DNA from: RYN-428 sp035551995
GTDB lineage: Bacteria; Planctomycetota; Phycisphaerae; Tepidisphaerales; Tepidisphaeraceae
Assembly: GCA_035551995.1 (NCBI GenBank)
Contig: DASZME010000088.1
Location: 1 to 49,358 of the forward strand
Direction: 5' to 3'
Length of the DNA stretch: 49,358 nucleotides
Each line of letters begins with the position of its first letter. Within the stretch, counting starts at the first letter, position 1. Shown piece after piece: positions 41,883-49,358 of the stretch. The notes under the pieces were generated by a model. It did not search any database and had not been told where the DNA came from. It was given only the letters and a program-made list of their open reading frames with translations. The translations under genes were made by a program, and so were the position numbers.

Positions 41883-42989
41883 ATGCGTGTTGGCGTACCG
41901 AAGGAAATCAAATCGGATGAATACCGAGTCGGCATGATGCCGGTCGGAGCGGCCGCGCTTGTTAAAGGAGGCCACGCCGTTTTCGTCGAGACCAGCGCCG
42001 GAGTGGCCAGCGGGTTCGCCGACGCCGATTATATCGCGGCGGGCGCGGTGATCGTCCCGGCGGCCGCGGAGGTGTTTAGCCGGGCGGAAATGATCTTAAA
42101 GGTGAAGGAGCCGCAGCCGGACGAAATCGCGATGTTTCGGCCGGGCCAGATTATTTTCACCTATTTTCATTTCGCGGCCGGGCCGGCGTTGGCCAGAGGA
42201 TGCCTGGAGGCGGGGATTGTCGCGATCGCATATGAAACGATCAAAGACAAGGCCGGCCGGCTGCCCCTGTTGACGCCGATGAGCGAAATCGCCGGCAAGA
42301 TGAGCATTCAGGAAGGGGCGAAATATCTCGAGAAGCCGATGATGGGGCGAGGGATTCTTCTGGGTGGCGTGCCGGGGGTGGCGCCGGCCCATGTGGTGGT
42401 GCTTGGCGGCGGAATTGTCGGCGCCAACGCCGCCAAACTCGCCGCCGGTCTTGGGGCCGACGTGGTCATCATGGACGTCAATCTCGAACGCCTGCGCTAT
42501 CTCGACGACGTGATGCCGGCCAACGTGAAGACGATTTTCAGCGATGCCTTCACCGTGCGGGATCATCTTTTGCAGGCGGACCTGGTTATCGGCGCGGTGT
42601 TAATCCCCGGCGCCAAGGCGCCGCGGCTGGTAACGCAGTCGGATCTGATATCGATGAAGAACGGCAGCGTGATCGTGGACGTTGCCATCGACCAGGGCGG
42701 CTGCGTCGAAACCAGCCGTCCGACGACGCATCAGTCTCCGACGTATGTCGTCGACGGCGTCGTGCATTATTGCGTGACGAACATGCCGGGCGCGGTCGGG
42801 CGAACCAGTACGATCGCGTTGTGCAATGCGACGTTGCCGTACGCGTTGAAGATCGCCGGCAAGGGCTACCAAGCCGCGGCGGCGGAGGATGCGGGATTGG
42901 GCGAAGGGATCAACATGGTGGCCGCAAGAGTGACCAATGCCGCGGTGGCCGAGGCTTTGCAGATGCCGTATCAGCCGGGGTGGGAATAG
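41883..42989 (+). CDS. ald: Alanine dehydrogenase
   Basis: 368 residues, normal length. It interconverts L-alanine and pyruvate with NAD+/NADH and ammonia, in the cytoplasm. The start is fixed by AAGGAG before ATATG. Signatures: MRVGVPKEIKSDEYRVGMMP, FVETSAGVASGFADADY, KVKEPQPDE, FTYFHFAA, YETI, then the NAD-binding fold with VVVLGGGIVGANAAKLAAGL and VDVAIDQGGCVETS, and the C-terminal YCVTNMPGAVGRTSTIAL. No residue seems missing. No operon partners are evident. Identification is secure. Confidence 0.97.
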   Translation: MRVGVPKEIKSDEYRVGMMPVGAAALVKGGHAVFVETSAGVASGFADADYIAAGAVIVPAAAEVFSRAEMILKVKEPQPDEIAMFRPGQIIFTYFHFAAGPALARGCLEAGIVAIAYETIKDKAGRLPLLTPMSEIAGKMSIQEGAKYLEKPMMGRGILLGGVPGVAPAHVVVLGGGIVGANAAKLAAGLGADVVIMDVNLERLRYLDDVMPANVKTIFSDAFTVRDHLLQADLVIGAVLIPGAKAPRLVTQSDLISMKNGSVIVDVAIDQGGCVETSRPTTHQSPTYVVDGVVHYCVTNMPGAVGRTSTIALCNATLPYALKIAGKGYQAAAAEDAGLGEGINMVAARVTNAAVAEALQMPYQPGWE

Positions 42990-43003
42990 GAGCGAATCGC
43001 GCT

Positions 43004-43156
43004 ATGATCAGCGGCGAAATTCTATTCGACGAGGCGCGCATCCGCGTAAAGGTAAAACACCTGCAGCATCGCAAGTTCAATCGAAGCCGTCATCGATACC
43101 GGCTACACCGCGTCACTGACATTGCCTCCGGCCTTGGTCGTCGAATTGAGTCTGAA
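43004..43156 (+). pseudogene. Truncated and frameshifted retropepsin-like (clan AA) aspartic protease
   Basis: After AGGAG an ATG at 43004 opens MISGEILFDEARIRVKVKHL, the normal N-terminus of small bacterial clan AA aspartic proteases. The frame then changes near 43070-43080: from 43080 the next frame reads IEAVIDTGYTASLTLPPALV then VELSL, with the catalytic DTG at 43095-43103. The original frame loses all similarity. Homology stops near 43156, where a Uma2-type remnant begins on the other strand. A full gene would be about 120 codons, so about half is gone, plus a frameshift. It is dead unless a ribosomal shift saves it, and even then the C-terminal half is missing. Confidence 0.75.
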
Positions 43157-43348
43157 CGCCGCGTTTCCTCCGGCGAAGTATGCGGGAGCCATCTTCGTGA
43201 GCAGTTCTTCCACGATCTCATAGCGGCCGGTCACCCATTGGCGCTCGATTTCAGGGTGGTCAAGGTCGCCGGCGGACCATCCGGTGGCGCCGGGTCGAAA
43301 GGGCGGGATTCTGTGGGACTCGGTGGCATTGAATGATTGTATGATCAT
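43103..43348 (-). pseudogene. N-terminal fragment of a Uma2 (DUF820)-family endonuclease-like gene
   Basis: On the minus strand the frame starts with ATG 43348, overlapping the rseP stop codon (ATGA). It reads IPPFRPGATGWSAGDLDHPE, then IERQWVTGRYEIVEELLTKM and APAYFAGGNAAFRL, the start of planctomycete Uma2 proteins (GRYEIVEGxLT-like core). After about residue 65 the frame runs into the antisense of the protease fragment and stops at 43103 after 81 codons. A complete Uma2 protein is about 190 residues and its nuclease acids lie in the missing part. So this is a 3'-truncated relic, although the short frame could still be translated through coupling to rseP. Confidence 0.7.
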
Positions 43349-45465
43349 ATCGACCGGAGAATATCGTGATATGTCACGAACAACACCAGCGCCGCGAGAA
43401 ATGCGAGACCAACATATTGCGCGATGGCCATCGATCGGGGAGATAGTGGCTTGCCTTTGATCTTCTCGAAGATCAGGAACATAAATTGGCCGCCGTCCAC
43501 GACGGGAATGGGAAGGAAGTTCACGACGGCCAGGTTGGCGCTGATCATGCAGAGAAACCAGAGCAGCCAGTCGATGCCTTTGTAGGCGAAGCGTTTTCCG
43601 CCGATGAAGATGCCGACGGGTCCCATCATGTTGGCGGGACTGACGGAACGATCGACCATTCGTCGAAGGGTGAGATAAAATTGGAGGATGAAATCGCGCG
43701 TCTCGGTAACCCCCCACTTGGCGGCCTGGGCCAGATTTTTCGCCTTGCGAACCTCGATGTATTCTTCCATCAAGCCGCCTTCCTGGATATCGGCCAGGTA
43801 GCGGATGTTTTTGACCGACGCGAGCTGATCGGGCGTCAGATTCAGCGTCGCCTGTTTTTTCTCCGCGACGTTTTCGCGGGCGTATTCCACCTTGACGGGT
43901 TTGTCGCCGGCGTGCCGCGCCAGGATCCGATGCACGTCGAACCAGGTTTTCACCGGCTGATCGTCGAGGGAAGTAATTCGGTCGCCGTTGAGAAGCCCTG
44001 CCGCCTTGAACGGGCTGCTGTCGCGCAGGCCGGCGATGACCGCCTCGCGTTCATCGTTGATCAGGTTGGCGCCGATGCCATAACGATCTTCCTTCTTGTC
44101 CACCTTGATGGAGGCTTTAATGTCGCTGACCGTCACAAGCTGGCCATCGCGAAGCACCGTCATATCCAGCGGCTTCTCTTGATGCCCGGCGGTGTTGAGC
44201 TGCTGGAGCAGTTGTTCCCGCGTCGGATTGGGGAAGGTGTCGCCGTTCAGTTTAATTGAGACGATCACGTCGCCAATATGCAGTCGGTCATCGGCGTGAA
44301 CCACCGAATTGTCGCTGAAGGCAATGACCTGCGTTCGCGGGACGATGCCGAGAATGTCGAAGGTTCCGTAAAAATCCTCGGCGAAATGGACGTCGTTTTC
44401 CGCGTGTCGTTGTACATGGGATGAATCTTCGATCGTGAGATCCAGCGGCTTGCCGAACGAACTTTGGACAATGTGATCGAAAAGTACGTAGTCCTTCGGA
44501 ACGACGGGCTGGCCGTTGACGGCGGTGACCGTATCTCCCGGCTGAAGCGCGAGGACGCCCTTCGATAGATTCGCCTCTTCCTTTTTCAAATCCGCCAGCT
44601 CGTCGGCCTCGACCCTGGCGGCCCTCAGCTCGCGCGGCGCCTCAAATCCGATGGCGAGAAATCCGCTCTCCTGCGGCCGCCGCGCCGGCGTTACCGTCAG
44701 CGTGACCTTGTGAAACGTGGTGTTGACGGCGAGCGTATCGGGCCTGTTGACCACCATCGTCAGCGGCGCCGACTCTTCGACCAGGGCCGTGTTGAGCGTG
44801 ATCTTGGTGAAATCTTCCTGCGGTTTCCCGTCAAACGAGAGGATATGGTCGCCCACCTGCAGGCCGGCCTTCTGCGCGGGGGAATCGCTGATGATGTTTC
44901 CCACCCACGCCGGCGGCACCTTGAAGCCGTAACTGAATAAAACCATGAACCCGATGGCGGCGAGAATCACGTTCATGATCACGCCGGCCGAGATCACAAG
45001 CATTCGCGCGGGTATCGATTTCTTGTTATAGGCGCGCGGGTCTTCAACGACGGCGTCGGGCTTCAGATCGTCCTGGCCCATCATCTTGACGTACCCGCCC
45101 AGGGGAATCCAATTCAAACGGTATTCGGTTTCGCCCAGGCCCATCGCGTCGGCGGCGGAGGCGATTTGCTCGTCGGAAAATTCCGGCTGTTCCAGCGCCT
45201 GCGATGGCCCGCGCTGGTCGAGCAGATACTTTTCCGCTTGCTCGCGATAATCCTTTTGCGTGTTGCCAAAGCGAAAGCCGATGCCCTTGCGCCACGCGAA
45301 CATCGCTTGCCCGAATCCCACGGCGAATTGCTCGACGCGAATTCCCACCCACTTGGCGGCGAGAAAATGGCCGAGTTCGTGCCAGAAGATGACAAACCCA
45401 AAACCGAATACCAGCAGGGCAAGCATTCCGACGTGCTGGAGGGTCATGGCAAGAGGAAGGAGCAT
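43345..45465 (-). CDS. rseP: RIP site-2 metalloprotease (RseP/M50) with several PDZ-like modules
   Basis: 706 residues; usual RseP is near 450. It cleaves membrane proteins inside the membrane in stress signalling. The zinc motif HELGH (in FVIFWHELGHFLAAKWVG) lies in the first membrane helix near residue 30; the second motif is NLAVVNFLPIPVVDGGQFMF near the C-terminus. Between them are four PDZ-like units: SPAQKAGLQVGDHILSFDGK, LALQPGDTVTAVNGQPV, DRLHIGDVIVSIKLNGD and SPFKAAGLLNGDRITSLDDQ. RseP normally has two, which explains the extra length. It follows dxr by 47 nt, a common bacterial order. The start is the first ATG; MTLQHVG six codons later is also possible. Confidence 0.93.
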   Translation of the reverse strand: MLLPLAMTLQHVGMLALLVFGFGFVIFWHELGHFLAAKWVGIRVEQFAVGFGQAMFAWRKGIGFRFGNTQKDYREQAEKYLLDQRGPSQALEQPEFSDEQIASAADAMGLGETEYRLNWIPLGGYVKMMGQDDLKPDAVVEDPRAYNKKSIPARMLVISAGVIMNVILAAIGFMVLFSYGFKVPPAWVGNIISDSPAQKAGLQVGDHILSFDGKPQEDFTKITLNTALVEESAPLTMVVNRPDTLAVNTTFHKVTLTVTPARRPQESGFLAIGFEAPRELRAARVEADELADLKKEEANLSKGVLALQPGDTVTAVNGQPVVPKDYVLFDHIVQSSFGKPLDLTIEDSSHVQRHAENDVHFAEDFYGTFDILGIVPRTQVIAFSDNSVVHADDRLHIGDVIVSIKLNGDTFPNPTREQLLQQLNTAGHQEKPLDMTVLRDGQLVTVSDIKASIKVDKKEDRYGIGANLINDEREAVIAGLRDSSPFKAAGLLNGDRITSLDDQPVKTWFDVHRILARHAGDKPVKVEYARENVAEKKQATLNLTPDQLASVKNIRYLADIQEGGLMEEYIEVRKAKNLAQAAKWGVTETRDFILQFYLTLRRMVDRSVSPANMMGPVGIFIGGKRFAYKGIDWLLWFLCMISANLAVVNFLPIPVVDGGQFMFLIFEKIKGKPLSPRSMAIAQYVGLAFLAALVLFVTYHDILRSI

Positions 45466-45512
45466 GCAGTGGGTCCAATATTAAATTACAATCGTCACGG
45501 CGGACTTCAGCT

Positions 45513-46721
45513 TTAAACCGCGGGGGTTTCGCTCGGCTGCAAGCGCTGGCCGGCGCGCTCGATCCGCTGGGCCGTCACCGACGCCCGCACATGATTTCGA
45601 GCCCATCGATCCGCCGCCAGCAGGTCGTCAAGGGTCGGCGCCGCCTGTAGCTGATGCGCGTCCATTGTAAGCCGAACAAGGCGGGAAATCTCGCCGAACG
45701 ATACATTCCCCTCGATAAACGCGTCGACGGCGGCCTCTTTCGCCGCGTTGAGCACCGCCCCCGCCGTCCCGCCCTTTCGCGCCACCTGATAAGCAAGCTG
45801 AAGCGCCGGGAATTTCTCGAAGTCCGGAGGCTCAAAGTTCAACGAAAACGCCTTGCTCAGATCCAACCTTCCGCTGATCCCTTGCGTTCGCTCCGGGTAG
45901 GTCAGGGCATACTGGATCGGCGTACGCATATCCGGCGGCCCCAGCTGCGCGATCACCGAATTATCGACAAATTCAACCATCGAATGCACGACCGATTCCG
46001 GATGAATCACCACATCGACTTTCTCCGGCGGCACATCGAACAACCAGCAGGCTTCAATGATCTCCAGCGCCTTGTTGAACATCGTGGCCGAATCGATCGT
46101 GATCTTGTTGCCCATCCGCCAGGTGGGATGATTCAGCGCGTCGGCCAAGGTCGCGTTTTCGATTTGCTGGCGCGTCGCCTTGCGGAACGGCCCGCCGCTG
46201 GCGGTGAGAATCAGCCGGCGGATTTCTTTTGGCCGCCCGCAGTGGATGGCCTGGAAAATCGCCGAATGCTCGGAGTCGATCGGAAGAATTTCGATGCCGT
46301 GTTTGCGAGCCTCGGGAACCAGCAGGGAACCGGCGACGACAAGCGATTCCTTATTGGCCAGGGCCAGTTTTTTTCCCGCCCTCACCGCCGCCAGAACAGG
46401 CGGCAACCCCGCCGCTCCGACCACCGCCGCCAGGACGACGTCGACGTCGTCGCGCTCCACGAGTTGGATCAGCGCCGCCGGGCCCCGGTAAAGTCTGACG
46501 CCGAGTTTTCGGATCTGGTCGATGTTGGCGTCTTCGAGCGTCTCGTCGGCGATGGCCACGGCGGCGGGCCGATGACGGCGAACCTGCTCGAGAAGCTTAT
46601 CGGTTTGCCGATGCCCGGAAAGGGCGACGGCGCGATACGGGTCGCCGAGGGATTCGATGACATCGAGGGCGTTGCAGCCGATCGAACCGGTCGCGCCGAG
46701 AATGGCAATATTTTTTCGCAA
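45513..46721 (-). CDS. dxr: 1-deoxy-D-xylulose 5-phosphate reductoisomerase
   Basis: 402 residues, normal length. It converts DXP to 2-C-methyl-D-erythritol 4-phosphate with NADPH in the non-mevalonate isoprenoid pathway. The NADPH site is at the N-terminus (MRKNIAILGATGSIGCNALD), followed by LALANKESLVVAGSL, the metal-site segment LPIDSEHSAIFQAIHCG, the substrate loop LTASGGPFRKA, the NHPTWRMGNKITIDSATMFN motif and a C-terminal helical domain. First gene of an apparent dxr-rseP operon. Divergent from the DUF4159 gene. Identification is secure. Confidence 0.98.
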   Translation of the reverse strand: MRKNIAILGATGSIGCNALDVIESLGDPYRAVALSGHRQTDKLLEQVRRHRPAAVAIADETLEDANIDQIRKLGVRLYRGPAALIQLVERDDVDVVLAAVVGAAGLPPVLAAVRAGKKLALANKESLVVAGSLLVPEARKHGIEILPIDSEHSAIFQAIHCGRPKEIRRLILTASGGPFRKATRQQIENATLADALNHPTWRMGNKITIDSATMFNKALEIIEACWLFDVPPEKVDVVIHPESVVHSMVEFVDNSVIAQLGPPDMRTPIQYALTYPERTQGISGRLDLSKAFSLNFEPPDFEKFPALQLAYQVARKGGTAGAVLNAAKEAAVDAFIEGNVSFGEISRLVRLTMDAHQLQAAPTLDDLLAADRWARNHVRASVTAQRIERAGQRLQPSETPAV

Positions 46722-46793
46722 GGACGTGAGAGTAAGACAGATGACTGGAAAAGTAAAAAGGAGAAGTCTTATCGTTTTCGCCTGGATTCGATT

Positions 46794-46822
46794 TTGACGT
46801 GCGTTTTTCGTTAAGATATGCT
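46794..46822 (+). promoter_or_regulatory. Sigma-70-type promoter of the DUF4159 gene
   Basis: TTGACG (46794-46799), 17-nt spacer, TATGCT (46817-46822). The start would fall near 46829, giving a ~40-nt leader with AGGAAA before the ATG at 46868. Best promoter match in the window. Confidence 0.65.
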
Positions 46823-46867
46823 AAGTACGGGGTCCGCAAATCAGGCGACTAAAATCAGGAAACGCTT

Positions 46868-49358
46868 ATGAATCGCAACGTCTATCGGTCTCAGTCACGC
46901 CGGCGTTTTGGATGGGCCGCGGCGGTGGTCGCGGTTGGGCTTGCCGCGCTGGCGCCCGACCGAGCGGTAGCCGTGCTCGATCCGCACCAGGTTGACGACG
47001 CGATCGACAAAGCCGTTACATTCCTCAAAGGCAAACAGCAAAAGGACGGAAGCTGGGAGGTCGCCGACAAGAAGACGGCCGGCCATGCCTGGGGCGGGGA
47101 AACGGCCATCGTGACATACGCGTTATTGGCCGCGGGAGAGAATCCGCAGGACCCGGCGATCAAGAAAGCGGTCGAATGGCTTGAAGCGGAAGATTTGCAT
47201 GGAACCTATGCCGTTGGCCTGCGCGCCCAGGTTTGGAATCTCATGCCGGTCGCGGCACGGACCAAGCCGGTCGTCGAAGGGCGGGAACGCGACAAGGATT
47301 TTGTTCTCTGGAGTCGCGGGCTCAAGAGCGTGGGCAAGGGATTTTACGGGTATACCTATGGGACGGAAAGCGCGATGTCGCTGGGGATGCTCAAGACACC
47401 GCTCAGCCATGCCGGATCGAACGGCGGCGACCGGTCCAACAGCCAGTACGGCGTGCTGGGCGCCTGGGCGCTGGAACAGGCGGGAGCGGAAATCCCGACA
47501 TCCTTCTGGGCCGAAGAGGACGAAGCGTGGAAGAAAGATCAAAACCTTGACGGCGGCTGGAGCTACGGCGGCAAGGGCGGCCCTTCAACCGCGACCATGA
47601 CCGCCGCCGGCGTCGCCACGCTCTTCATCACGCAAGATTACGTGATGCGGGCCAACTCCCATCAATTCGACGTCTGCAAGGGGGGGGTGACGAATAAGAA
47701 CATCGAAGACGGCCTCACCTGGATGGACAAGCACGCCATCGCCGCCCTCGCCGGCGGGCCTTACGGGTTATACGGCATCGAGCGCATCGGCGTCGCCAGC
47801 GGGCGAAAATATTTCGGCCCCATCGATTGGTACAAGCTTGGCGCCGAGCGCCTCGTCAAAACTCAGGCCGCCGGGTCGTGGGGCGCGCTGCACGACACCT
47901 GCTTTTGTCTTCTGTTCCTCGTTCGCGGCCGCGCGCCGGTCATGATGAACAAGCTGATGTATGAACCGGCTTCCAAGACGCAAGTAGACCCGTGGAACGA
48001 ACGCCCGCGCGACACCGCCAATCTCACCAAGTGGATGGCTCACCACTCCCTGGAAGGCTTTCTCAACTGGCAGATCGTCAACATGAAGGTGCCTGTCGAT
48101 GAGCTGCACGACGCGCCAATTCTTTACATCAGCGGCAGCGAAGAAGTGCTCTTGAGCAATCAGGACATCGATAAATTGCGGCAATTCGTCGAGCAAGGGG
48201 GCATGATTTACGGGAACGCCGACTGCGGAAGCGTCTCTTTCACCCAAAGTTTTCATAAGCTCGGGCAACGGCTGTTTTCACGATACGAGTTTCGAAAGTT
48301 GCCGCTCACGCACCTGATTTACGACGAGCAATACAGGGCCGCCAAATGGAAGAATCATCCTGTCGTCGAAGGGATGTCCAACGGGATTCGCGAGTTGATG
48401 ATCCTGATCCCCAACGCCGACCCCGGCCACGCCTGGCAGCTTGAATCGACAAAAATCAAGGAAGAGCTTTTCCAGCTGGCGGGAAATATTTTTCTGTATG
48501 CCACGGGGCGCGAGAATCTCACGCATAAGGGCGATACTTATATCGTTCATTCAGAAGGGCCGGTCTCAAAACACAACATCAAAGTCGCCCGGCTCGAGGT
48601 GGGCGACAATTGGGATCCGGAGCCGGGTGCGTGGCGGCGACTGGCGGCGGTGATGCACAACAAGCGCCATGTGGAAATTTCGCCGGAGCCGGTCAAGCTC
48701 GGCGCGGGATTGCTCGCCGGGTATAAGATCGCGCACCTGACAGGCACCACCAAGCTCAGTCTCTCGGCTCCCGCGGCCGCGGAGGTCAAGGATTTCGTGG
48801 ACAAGGGGGGCACGCTCATCGTAGACGCCGCCGGCGGGTCCACTGAATTCGCGGAGAGCGCCGAGGCCGTCCTCGGCCAGATATTCGGCGGCACGGCCAC
48901 CACCGACCTTCAGACGCCGTTGCCTCCAGGGCATATTCTTTTCTCGACCGTCGGCGCGCAGGTCGATCCGGTGAGTTACCGTCTTTTCGCCCGCAAAACG
49001 CTTGTAGGACATCTACGCGACCCGCGTATTCGGGCGGTGACGGTCGCAAAAGGCCGGATCGGCGTCTTCTTCAGCCGGGAGGACCTGGTTGAAGGCCTTG
49101 TCGGCGAGCCGGTGGACGGCATCGTCGGATACAGTCCAAATGTCGCCACGCAGTTGATGTCGAACATGGTGATGTATGCCGAGCAAGGCGGCATCGTGGT
49201 GATTCCGCCTCCGCCCCCGACAACCAAACCGTCCACCCGCCCGACCACAACGCCAGTGAAGGCGCCCGCCGGTCCCGTAGCGGCGCCGGCGACTCCTCCT
49301 GCGCCACCGGCCATTCCCGGAGCGGCGCCCGCCGCCCCGCCCCCCGCTCCGGCCCCGG
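46868..49358 (+). CDS. Secreted squalene-cyclase-repeat and DUF4159 protein (3' end outside window)
   Basis: 830 codons are open to the window edge. A basic start and hydrophobic segment (FGWAAAVVAVGLAALAP) form a signal peptide. Residues ~35-400 carry alpha/alpha-toroid repeats of prenyltransferase/squalene-oxidase type (VDDAIDKAVTFLKGKQQKDG and GSWEVADKK, NLDGGWSYGGKGGPSTATMT), but no DxDD cyclase motif was seen. Then a DUF4159 domain (APILYISGSEEVLLSNQDID, LRQFVEQGGMIYGNADCGS), a second related alpha/beta region (VKDFVDKGGTLIVDAAGGST) and a Pro/Ala/Thr-rich tail that starts after GGIVVIPPPPPTT. This combination is common in planctomycetes, with unknown function; the protein is extracytoplasmic. 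Divergent from dxr. Confidence 0.85.
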   Translation, partial: MNRNVYRSQSRRRFGWAAAVVAVGLAALAPDRAVAVLDPHQVDDAIDKAVTFLKGKQQKDGSWEVADKKTAGHAWGGETAIVTYALLAAGENPQDPAIKKAVEWLEAEDLHGTYAVGLRAQVWNLMPVAARTKPVVEGRERDKDFVLWSRGLKSVGKGFYGYTYGTESAMSLGMLKTPLSHAGSNGGDRSNSQYGVLGAWALEQAGAEIPTSFWAEEDEAWKKDQNLDGGWSYGGKGGPSTATMTAAGVATLFITQDYVMRANSHQFDVCKGGVTNKNIEDGLTWMDKHAIAALAGGPYGLYGIERIGVASGRKYFGPIDWYKLGAERLVKTQAAGSWGALHDTCFCLLFLVRGRAPVMMNKLMYEPASKTQVDPWNERPRDTANLTKWMAHHSLEGFLNWQIVNMKVPVDELHDAPILYISGSEEVLLSNQDIDKLRQFVEQGGMIYGNADCGSVSFTQSFHKLGQRLFSRYEFRKLPLTHLIYDEQYRAAKWKNHPVVEGMSNGIRELMILIPNADPGHAWQLESTKIKEELFQLAGNIFLYATGRENLTHKGDTYIVHSEGPVSKHNIKVARLEVGDNWDPEPGAWRRLAAVMHNKRHVEISPEPVKLGAGLLAGYKIAHLTGTTKLSLSAPAAAEVKDFVDKGGTLIVDAAGGSTEFAESAEAVLGQIFGGTATTDLQTPLPPGHILFSTVGAQVDPVSYRLFARKTLVGHLRDPRIRAVTVAKGRIGVFFSREDLVEGLVGEPVDGIVGYSPNVATQLMSNMVMYAEQGGIVVIPPPPPTTKPSTRPTTTPVKAPAGPVAAPATPPAPPAIPGAAPAAPPPAPAP

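Noticed and set aside
43157..43336. Continuation of the + strand protease frame to 43336
   Set aside because: It is the antisense of the Uma2 fragment and shows no protease similarity.
1..49358. tRNA, rRNA, CRISPR arrays, insertion sequences, prophage
   Set aside because: No T-loop plus acceptor pairing, no regularly spaced repeats, no transposase, integrase or phage structural motifs were seen in any frame.

Overview
The window is a 49 kb, GC-rich piece of a bacterial chromosome that most resembles the phylum Planctomycetota. The evidence is the gene content: a PVC-type secreted dehydrogenase-like protein with a C-terminal cytochrome c, a cytochrome c fused to a copper type II monooxygenase fold, a squalene-cyclase-like protein with a DUF4159 domain, a eukaryote-type glycogen branching enzyme, very large secreted multidomain proteins and a CHAD protein. 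No phage, insertion sequence, CRISPR array, tRNA or rRNA gene was recognised.

Layout. Positions 1-4741: a partial RluA-family pseudouridine synthase, divergent from a sulfate-activation locus (cysD, cysNC) whose two genes are separated by an antisense, doubly broken mazEF toxin-antitoxin relic. 4910-9773: two convergent secreted c-type cytochrome proteins. 9945-13004: leucyl aminopeptidase pepA and a secreted SGNH hydrolase. 13167-22028: two tandem, distantly paralogous giant secreted proteins (carbohydrate-binding-like ends around a FlgD-like module and a beta-propeller). 22157-30875: mostly housekeeping genes (M29 aminopeptidase, folK, tRNA-binding protein, hflX, CHAD, Nif3-like, ArsR, acpS), with an ESCRT-III/Snf7-like small protein at 29456. 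31065-40317: Ca2+/H+ antiporter, an SPFH-like/propeller protein, a repeated-HTH protein, glgB, a GT39-like membrane protein and an FAD oxidoreductase. 40637-49358: LysM protein, alanine dehydrogenase, two truncated gene remnants lying tail to tail, the dxr-rseP pair and the start of the DUF4159 protein.

How the genes work together. cysD and cysNC make APS, but the fused APS kinase domain lacks key P-loop chemistry. dxr and rseP form an operon (isoprenoid precursor synthesis, regulated intramembrane proteolysis) that runs by an ATGA overlap into a truncated Uma2-type reading frame. The SGNH hydrolase and the giant proteins look like extracytoplasmic polysaccharide-handling functions, but no substrate can be named.

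Features that cut across genes. At least eight genes have a -10-like hexamer only 6-9 nt before the ATG and no Shine-Dalgarno sequence, which suggests leaderless transcripts; others have clear AGGAG-type sites. An intergenic repeat with a GC-rich hairpin occurs at least twice, probably three or four times. Three decayed small genes (mazE/mazF, a retropepsin-like protease, Uma2) mark turnover of small accessory modules between core genes.
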